Positions 6,506-11,112 of a DNA stretch of 11,112 nucleotides are shown one piece after another. The stretch comes from Flavobacteriales bacterium UBA7382. GTDB lineage: Bacteria > Bacteroidota > Bacteroidia > Flavobacteriales_D > Sanyastnellaceae. The DNA lies in NCBI GenBank assembly GCA_002469765.1, contig DKNS01000077.1, positions 1 through 11,112 of the forward strand. Direction: 5' to 3'. The notes beneath the pieces are model-generated. The model saw only the letters and a program-made list of their open reading frames with translations. It ran no database searches and was not told where the DNA came from. The stretch's first letter is position 1. Each line of letters opens with the position of its first letter. The position numbers and the translations under genes were made by a program.

Positions 6506-9010
6506 ATGTGGTCACGCCTCGCTTCCATTTTGATCCGCCATCGGATGCCCACCGTCCTGACGTTGGGTGTTTTGACGGTGTTCATGGGGTCGCAGATTCC
6601 CAATTTAAAGATGCAGTACAAGTACGGCGGCATCCTTCCCGACGACGACCCTGCCGAATTGGCGCATGCGCGCTTCTTGGAGTCTTTTGGGGCTGAAGGG
6701 AACGTGTTGGTCATTGGGGTGGAAGACAGCCAGCTTCGCACCGGGGCGGGATTGTTTGCTTGGCATGAGCTCGCCGAAGAGGTGCGGGCCCTTCGGGTGG
6801 TGGTGGATGGAGAGCCGGCGGTGATCATCGACTCGGTGTTCGCTTTGACCCATGCGTTTGAGGTGTCCAAGCACCCCGTAGAGAAACGGTTTGAGTTGGT
6901 GCCTGTGGCCCCCGAACTGGCGGACGGCATGCCGAATGCCCCGCCCATGAGTGACCAACGGGCATCGGAGATTGTGGACAAGGTTCGGTCGTTGCCGTTT
7001 TACGACGGGCTTTTGTACAATCCAGACAATGAGGCCACCTTGATGATGGTGGTGTTCAACCATGGCATGCTGAACTCCGCCCAACGGGGCACCATTGTGG
7101 AGGACATCGTCGAGGTGTCGGACCGATGGTCGGAGACGCACGGCATCGACACGCACCTGAGCGGCCTGCCGTTCATCCGAATCAGCATGACCAACAAGGT
7201 CAAGGGTGAAATCGGCTATTTCATCGGTGCAGCCATTTTGGTGACGGCGTTGTTGCTGCTTTTGTTCTTCCGGAACTTGGCTGTCGTGGGGGTGTGTTTG
7301 GCTGTGGTTGCCGTGGGTGTGACATGGTCGTTGGGCAGCATTGCGTTGTTTGACTTCCGGGTGAGCCTGCTGATGTCGCTGATTCCTCCGCTTATGATTG
7401 TGATTGGGGTGCCCAATTGCATTTACCTCGTCAACAAGTACCAAGCGGAGTTCAAGCGCCACGGCAACAAGATGATGGCGCTTCAACGCATGGTCACCAA
7501 GGTGGGCAACGCCACGCTTCTGACCAACGCGACGACGGCCTTCGGTTTTGCCACCTTCATCTTCACGCACAGCCCAGTGCTCATCGAGTTTGGAGTGGTT
7601 GCAGCGTTGAACATCATGGTCGCCTTCGGCATCAGCATCGTGTTGATTCCGGCGCTCTTCACGTGGTTGCCTGAGCCAACAGATCATCACTTGACCCACC
7701 TGGACAGGGTGTGGGTGGACCGCGTGGTGGGCACGTTTGTGCGGGCGGTTCAAGAAGGTCGAACGCGCGTGTACGTGGCCGCATTGGTGGTTGTGGCCAT
7801 GAGCACTTGGGGCATGACCCAAATGCAGACCACCGGGAACATTGTGGACGACTTGCCCAAGGAGGATCGGGTGTTGACCGACCTCGGCTGGTTGGAAGAC
7901 CGATTTAGGGGTGTCATGCCGTTTGAGGTGTTGGTGGACGGCCGAAAGCCAGGACAAATCTTGAATGCGGGCAACCTCCGCCGCGTGGAGAAGTTCCAGA
8001 ACTTGCTCCAGGAGTACCCTGAGTTCTCGAGAAGCCTAAGCGCCGTGGATGCGGTCAAGTTTGGGGTGCAGGCGTTTTACGGGGGCGACCCCGACCGATA
8101 CAGGTTGCCCAACCGGCAAGAACGGTCATTCATGGGTCCGTACTTCCGTGGCAGCGAGTCTGCCGCCTCCGACGTCGACGACGCCACGTCGGTGACGGCC
8201 AACTTTGTGGATTCATCGAAAACAGTGACCCGCATTTCTGCGAACATGGCGGACGTCGGCACGTTGGAAATGGAAGCGTTGATGGCCGAGCTTCGGCCCC
8301 GCATGGACAGCATTTTCCCGCCGGAGCGGTACGACATGACCATCACGGGCACGAGCATCGTGTTCTTGGAAGGCACCAACTACTTGGTCAAGAACTTGGC
8401 CATCTCCATGACCCTGGCCATCTTGGTCATTGCCGTCGTCATGGCGCTGTTGTTCAAAAGCGCGAGGATGGTGGGCATTGCACTCATCCCCAACCTGCTG
8501 CCGCTCCTGTTTACGGCGGGGGTGATGGGATGGACTGGCATCCCCATTAAGCCGTCTACCATCTTGGTCTTCAGCGTGGCCTTTGGCATTTCAGTGGACG
8601 ACACCATTCACTTTTTGGCCAAATACAGGCAAGAACTCCAGGCCAACGGCTGGCACATCCGCAACGCCGTGCTGGCGGCGGTGAAGGAAACTGGCGTGAG
8701 CATGATGTACACGTCGATTGTGCTGTTCTTTGGGTTCTTGATGTTCGCCATGAGCGAGTTTGACGGCACGCGTTCATTGGGTATTTTGGTTTCGGTGACC
8801 CTCCTGGTGGCGATGTTCACCAACCTCATGTTGCTCCCTTCGTTGCTCATGAGTTTTGCGCAGTTCGTGACGACCAAGACCTTCGGTGAGCCGTTTTTTG
8901 ACCTGCTCGACGAGGAGGAAGTGCTGGACATGCAGGCCCTTCAAGTCCAACGGGGCACAAGCCCCGGCAAGGGGGAGGAACGGCACGAAGGGTTGCGCGA
9001 CCCGTCTTGA
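6506..9010 (+). CDS. MMPL/RND-superfamily exporter
   Basis: Large inner-membrane transporter of the MMPL branch of the RND superfamily, proton-driven exporters often of lipids, lipid-linked compounds or other hydrophobic molecules; the substrate here is unknown. The protein has 834 residues in the classic duplicated layout. TM1 (about 14-30) is followed by an external loop (about 31-235) and TM2-6 (about 236-387). TM7 (about 421-437) is followed by a second external loop (about 440-628) and TM8-12 (about 630-782), then a charged cytoplasmic tail (790-834). GISVDDTIHF (694-703) in TM10 carries the D698/D699 pair typical of RND proton relays. The matching TM4 segment GVPNCIYLVNKY (301-312) has no acidic pair. 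I chose ATG 6506; a GTG at 6455 would add 17 residues and run back to the edge of the lpdA -7 box. No membrane-fusion or outer-membrane partner gene is adjacent. rfbA starts 26 bases downstream. Confidence 0.9.
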   Translation: MWSRLASILIRHRMPTVLTLGVLTVFMGSQIPNLKMQYKYGGILPDDDPAELAHARFLESFGAEGNVLVIGVEDSQLRTGAGLFAWHELAEEVRALRVVVDGEPAVIIDSVFALTHAFEVSKHPVEKRFELVPVAPELADGMPNAPPMSDQRASEIVDKVRSLPFYDGLLYNPDNEATLMMVVFNHGMLNSAQRGTIVEDIVEVSDRWSETHGIDTHLSGLPFIRISMTNKVKGEIGYFIGAAILVTALLLLLFFRNLAVVGVCLAVVAVGVTWSLGSIALFDFRVSLLMSLIPPLMIVIGVPNCIYLVNKYQAEFKRHGNKMMALQRMVTKVGNATLLTNATTAFGFATFIFTHSPVLIEFGVVAALNIMVAFGISIVLIPALFTWLPEPTDHHLTHLDRVWVDRVVGTFVRAVQEGRTRVYVAALVVVAMSTWGMTQMQTTGNIVDDLPKEDRVLTDLGWLEDRFRGVMPFEVLVDGRKPGQILNAGNLRRVEKFQNLLQEYPEFSRSLSAVDAVKFGVQAFYGGDPDRYRLPNRQERSFMGPYFRGSESAASDVDDATSVTANFVDSSKTVTRISANMADVGTLEMEALMAELRPRMDSIFPPERYDMTITGTSIVFLEGTNYLVKNLAISMTLAILVIAVVMALLFKSARMVGIALIPNLLPLLFTAGVMGWTGIPIKPSTILVFSVAFGISVDDTIHFLAKYRQELQANGWHIRNAVLAAVKETGVSMMYTSIVLFFGFLMFAMSEFDGTRSLGILVSVTLLVAMFTNLMLLPSLLMSFAQFVTTKTFGEPFFDLLDEEEVLDMQALQVQRGTSPGKGEERHEGLRDPS

Positions 9011-9024
9011 GCGGCGGGGTCCCT

Positions 9025-9032
9025 TATCTTTG
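9025..9032 (+). promoter_or_regulatory. -7 box for rfbA (TATCTTTG), 4 bases from GTG start
   Basis: TATCTTTG is a perfect TAnnTTTG match, placed between the exporter stop (9010) and the rfbA GTG (9037). Only AGTT separates it from the start codon, the same spacing as at lpdA. A TTG at 9007-9009 lies 15 bases upstream, closer than the usual -33 spacing. It predicts that rfbA and the prenyl synthase can be transcribed apart from the exporter, from a leaderless or nearly leaderless mRNA. Confidence 0.65.
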
Positions 9033-9036
9033 AGTT

Positions 9037-9906
9037 GTGAAAGGAATTGTTCTTGCCGGTGGCAGTGGGTCGCGGTTGTGGCCCCTGACCAAATCAGTCA
9101 GCAAGCAGCTGATGCCGATCTACGACAAGCCGATGATTTACCATCCGCTGTCCACGTTGATGATTGCAGGCATCCGGGACATCCTCATCATCACCACCCT
9201 TGAAGATGCCCCTGCCTTCCAGCGACTGCTCGGCGACGGTTCGGACCTCGGGTGCTCTTTCACCTACACGGTGCAAGAGAAGCCCAATGGTTTGGCCCAA
9301 GCCTTTGTGTTGGGCAAGGAGTTCATTGGCCAGGACAAAGTGGCCCTGGTGCTCGGCGACAACATCTTTTACGGACGAGGCTTTGGTCGGACCTTGCGGG
9401 CACACACCGACCCAGAAGGCGCCACTGTGTTTGCCCATTTTGTGAACGACCCAGGTCGTTACGGCGTGGTGGATTTTGACGCCGAGGGCAAGGTCATCAG
9501 CATTGAAGAGAAGCCAGCCCATCCCAAGTCCAATTTCGCGGTGCCAGGATTGTACTTCTACGACAATGACGTTGTGGGCATCGCCGAAGGTCTCGAACCC
9601 AGTGCACGTGGGGAATACGAAATCACCGACGTGAACAAGGCGTACCTCGATGCAGGCAAACTCCAGGTTGGCGTGCTCGACCGTGGCATGGCGTGGCTGG
9701 ACACCGGCACCCACGCGTCCTTGATGCAAGCTTCGCAATTTGTCCAAGTCATCGAGGAACGTCAAGGATTGAAAATCGGATGTTTGGAAGAGATCGCCTG
9801 GCGCATGGGCTTCATCGACGACGCGCAACTTGAGTCGCTTGCCCAACCGCTTTTGAAGAGCGGCTACGGCACCTACCTCATGAACATCCTGAAGCGCGGG
9901 TTGTAA
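9037..9906 (+). CDS. rfbA: Glucose-1-phosphate thymidylyltransferase
   Basis: RmlA-type enzyme that joins dTTP and glucose-1-phosphate to give dTDP-glucose, the first step toward dTDP-L-rhamnose and other dTDP-sugars for surface glycans. It has 289 residues, the standard length. Motifs are LAGGSGSRLWPLT (6-18), KQLMPIYDKPMIY (23-35), LGDGSDLGCSF (65-75), the metal-binding GDNIFYG (107-113), RYGVVDFD (141-148), EEKPAHPKSN (157-166), GEYEITDVN (192-200) and AWLDTGT (219-225). The start is GTG: an in-frame TGA lies two codons upstream, and the protein then begins MKGIVLAGG as in the family. The loop reads GSRLWP, where RmlA usually has GTRLYP; the Trp recalls mannose-1-phosphate guanylyltransferases, but all other motifs are RmlA. 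rfbB, rfbC and rfbD are not in the window, so the sugar made is unknown. Confidence 0.95.
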   Translation: MKGIVLAGGSGSRLWPLTKSVSKQLMPIYDKPMIYHPLSTLMIAGIRDILIITTLEDAPAFQRLLGDGSDLGCSFTYTVQEKPNGLAQAFVLGKEFIGQDKVALVLGDNIFYGRGFGRTLRAHTDPEGATVFAHFVNDPGRYGVVDFDAEGKVISIEEKPAHPKSNFAVPGLYFYDNDVVGIAEGLEPSARGEYEITDVNKAYLDAGKLQVGVLDRGMAWLDTGTHASLMQASQFVQVIEERQGLKIGCLEEIAWRMGFIDDAQLESLAQPLLKSGYGTYLMNILKRGL

Positions 9907-9925
9907 TTCGCCTAACCGCCAAGTC

Positions 9926-10924
9926 ATGAGCTCCTCTTCCCGTGAATCCCAGTGGCGAGATGCCTTGCAGCAAGCCCTCACCCGCTTTCTGTCGCCTTAC
10001 TCAGAAGGGGCCGCAGATGGCTTGTACGACCCCATTCACTACCTGCTTTCCTTGGGGGGCAAACGCATTCGTCCCGTGTTGGCTTTGGCGGCGTGCGAAG
10101 CCGAGGGAGGAGACATGTCTGATGCGATGCCGACGGCCATGGCTGTGGAATTGTTCCACAACTTCACCCTGATGCACGACGACATCATGGACGAGGCTCC
10201 CCTTCGTCGCGGACGTCCTACTGTGCACAAGAAGTGGGACAACAACGCAGCCATCCTGTCTGGCGATGTCTTGTACACTTTGGCGCTTGAGGCGCTGGAA
10301 GGCACACCGTCCCACGCCCTGGCCGGTGCGCTGTCCATGTTCAACACAACTGCCCGGGAAGTCTGCGAAGGTCAACAGTCCGACATGGCGTTCGAGTCTC
10401 GGGATGAGGTGGCGGTGGACGCATACTTGGAGATGATTCGGCTCAAGACGTCGGTCCTTTTGGCGGCGTCTGCCGCAATGGGCGCCATGTGCGCTGGGGC
10501 GTCCAAAGAGCGCGTCGAGGCGTGGTACTCCTACGGCCTTAACGTGGGCCTGGCGTTCCAGATCCAGGACGACTTGCTTGACACGTTTGGCGAAAGTGGA
10601 AGCACCGGAAAGCAAGTGGGGGGTGATATTTTGAGCGACAAGAAGACCCTACTTTGGCTCACAACTCAAGCCCAAACCAAGGGCCGAGAAGTGTTGGGAC
10701 AGTGGACAGGCATTCAACCGGCTTCAGGTACGGACCGGGCTGAAGCCAAGATCCGGGCCGTGCGTGCGGCGATGCTGGCAGCTGGCGCAGACCGATTCGC
10801 CCGTGAGCGCATGACTTCCAACGCGGAATTGGCGGTGGGTGCCCTTGAACAATTGAACTTGTCCGATGCGGCCGCAACCTGGTTCGTGGGATTGGCAGAT
10901 CACGTGACGTCGCGAAGCCACTGA
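9926..10924 (+). CDS. Trans-polyprenyl diphosphate synthase
   Basis: Isoprenyl chain-elongating enzyme that adds isopentenyl diphosphate units to an allylic diphosphate; products feed quinone side chains, carotenoids or lipid carriers. The 332-residue protein has GGKRIRPVL (44-52), the first aspartate-rich motif DDIMD (85-89) followed by RRGRPTVHKKWDNN (94-107), the substrate-binding KT (174-175), and the second aspartate-rich motif DDLLD (215-219) followed by GKQVGGDILSDKKT (228-241). DDIMD lacks the two-residue insertion of type II farnesyl or geranylgeranyl synthases. F80 sits five residues before its first aspartate, a place where bulky residues are known to shorten the product, so a short-to-medium chain is possible but not provable. 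It starts 19 bases after rfbA with no Shine-Dalgarno sequence and is probably cotranscribed with it. I give no gene symbol because chain length decides the name. Confidence 0.93.
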   Translation: MSSSSRESQWRDALQQALTRFLSPYSEGAADGLYDPIHYLLSLGGKRIRPVLALAACEAEGGDMSDAMPTAMAVELFHNFTLMHDDIMDEAPLRRGRPTVHKKWDNNAAILSGDVLYTLALEALEGTPSHALAGALSMFNTTAREVCEGQQSDMAFESRDEVAVDAYLEMIRLKTSVLLAASAAMGAMCAGASKERVEAWYSYGLNVGLAFQIQDDLLDTFGESGSTGKQVGGDILSDKKTLLWLTTQAQTKGREVLGQWTGIQPASGTDRAEAKIRAVRAAMLAAGADRFARERMTSNAELAVGALEQLNLSDAAATWFVGLADHVTSRSH

Positions 10925-10934
10925 TTCGCGAAGC
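10911..10934. repeat. CGCGAAGC direct repeat / CGCGAA-TTCGCG inverted repeat at gene end
   Basis: CGCGAAGC occurs at 10911-10918 and again at 10927-10934. The same bases give an inverted repeat, CGCGAA (10911-10916) with TTCGCG (10925-10930), enclosing the prenyl synthase stop codon with an 8-base loop. No T run follows, so it is not a classical intrinsic terminator. It may be a weak mRNA hairpin or chance. Confidence 0.3.
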
Positions 10935-10937
10935 GGG

Positions 10938-10953
10938 GCGTATCTTTATACGC
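10938..10953 (+). promoter_or_regulatory. sucA -7 box (TATCTTTA) inside a perfect hairpin
   Basis: TATCTTTA at 10941-10948 matches TAnnTTTG at all but the last base and lies 24 bases before the sucA ATG. It is embedded in GCGTAT-CTTT-ATACGC (10938-10953), a perfect six-base inverted repeat with a four-base loop. This gives sucA a promoter of its own 14 bases beyond the prenyl synthase stop. Alternatively the hairpin could act in RNA read through from upstream. Confidence 0.5.
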
Positions 10954-10972
10954 GCAAAACGACCCTGTCCTC

Positions 10973-11112
10973 ATGGACCCACTTTCTTTTTTGAGCAACG
11001 CTGAACCCGGCGCGCTCGATGCCATGTACGCTCGTTACTTGCAGGACTCCGAATCGGTGGACCGCTCGTGGCGACTTTTTTTTGCTGGATTTGACCTGAG
11101 CCGCGCCCAGTA
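10973..11112 (+). CDS. sucA: 2-oxoglutarate dehydrogenase E1, N-terminal part
   Basis: Thiamine-diphosphate E1 component of the 2-oxoglutarate dehydrogenase complex of the TCA cycle. Only 46 full codons lie in the window before the right edge. They begin MDPLSFLSNAE and continue AMYARYLQDSESVDRSWRLF, matching the conserved SucA N-terminal segment (PF16078-type: a tyrosine-containing helix, then a D/ESV..SW..FF pattern) known to engage the E2 core. No catalytic region is visible, so integrity of the gene cannot be judged. A -7-like box lies 24 bases upstream. The E3 partner of this complex could be the lpdA product encoded on the other strand at 5039-6442. Two T runs (six at 10987-10992, eight at 11076-11083) stand out in GC-rich sequence. 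Confidence 0.9.
   Translation, partial: MDPLSFLSNAEPGALDAMYARYLQDSESVDRSWRLFFAGFDLSRAQ

Noticed and set aside
6605..7957. 450-codon open frame on the minus strand opposite the exporter
   Set aside because: Its composition is rich in His, Gln and Arg, it has no domain, and it is fully covered by the well-supported MMPL gene.
9094..9981. 295-codon open frame on the minus strand opposite rfbA
   Set aside because: It is a shadow of rfbA with no recognisable motif.
10911..10930. Intrinsic terminator for the prenyl synthase
   Set aside because: The stem is only six base pairs, encloses the stop codon and is not followed by a T run.

Overview
The window looks like core chromosome from a GC-rich member of the Bacteroidota, probably Flavobacteriia-like. 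Three things suggest this. The promoters carry the Bacteroidota -7 hexamer pattern (TAnnTTTG, here mostly TAYCTTTG). Clear Shine-Dalgarno sequences are missing. The proteins also resemble Bacteroidota versions of their families (CxxxxC-LPP DsbD, GDIYEMN-type PabB, SucA starting MDPLSFL). The lineage is inferred from reading, not from a search. Genes are tightly packed, with no intergenic gap above about 100 bases, and I see no mobile element, CRISPR array, tRNA or rRNA.

Left half, all minus strand. Bases 1-1562 hold dsbD, a membrane thiol-disulfide reductase cut by the left edge, with its own -7 box. Upstream lies a four-gene run read leftward: lpdA (dihydrolipoamide dehydrogenase), pabB (aminodeoxychorismate synthase component I, folate), tilS (tRNA-Ile lysidine synthetase) and a yhhQ-type queuosine-precursor transporter. 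lpdA and pabB are 9 bases apart, and pabB/tilS and tilS/yhhQ each share an ATGA stop-start overlap, so the run is almost certainly one transcript. tilS and yhhQ both serve modification of the tRNA anticodon wobble base.

Right half, all plus strand. A divergent 63-base promoter region (6443-6505) separates lpdA from an 834-residue MMPL/RND-type exporter. It is followed closely by rfbA (glucose-1-phosphate thymidylyltransferase), a trans-polyprenyl diphosphate synthase, and the first 46 codons of sucA (2-oxoglutarate dehydrogenase E1), cut by the right edge. lpdA and sucA encode the E3 and E1 parts of the 2-oxoglutarate dehydrogenase complex. They lie about 4.5 kb apart on opposite strands.

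I did not find a new defence, mobile or biosynthetic system. The most notable signals are regulatory. lpdA and rfbA each have a perfect TAYCTTTG box exactly 4 bases before the start codon, which predicts leaderless mRNAs. The sucA -7 box sits inside a perfect hairpin. Two genes are translationally coupled by ATGA overlaps. DsbD has an unusual Cys/His/acid-rich linker.
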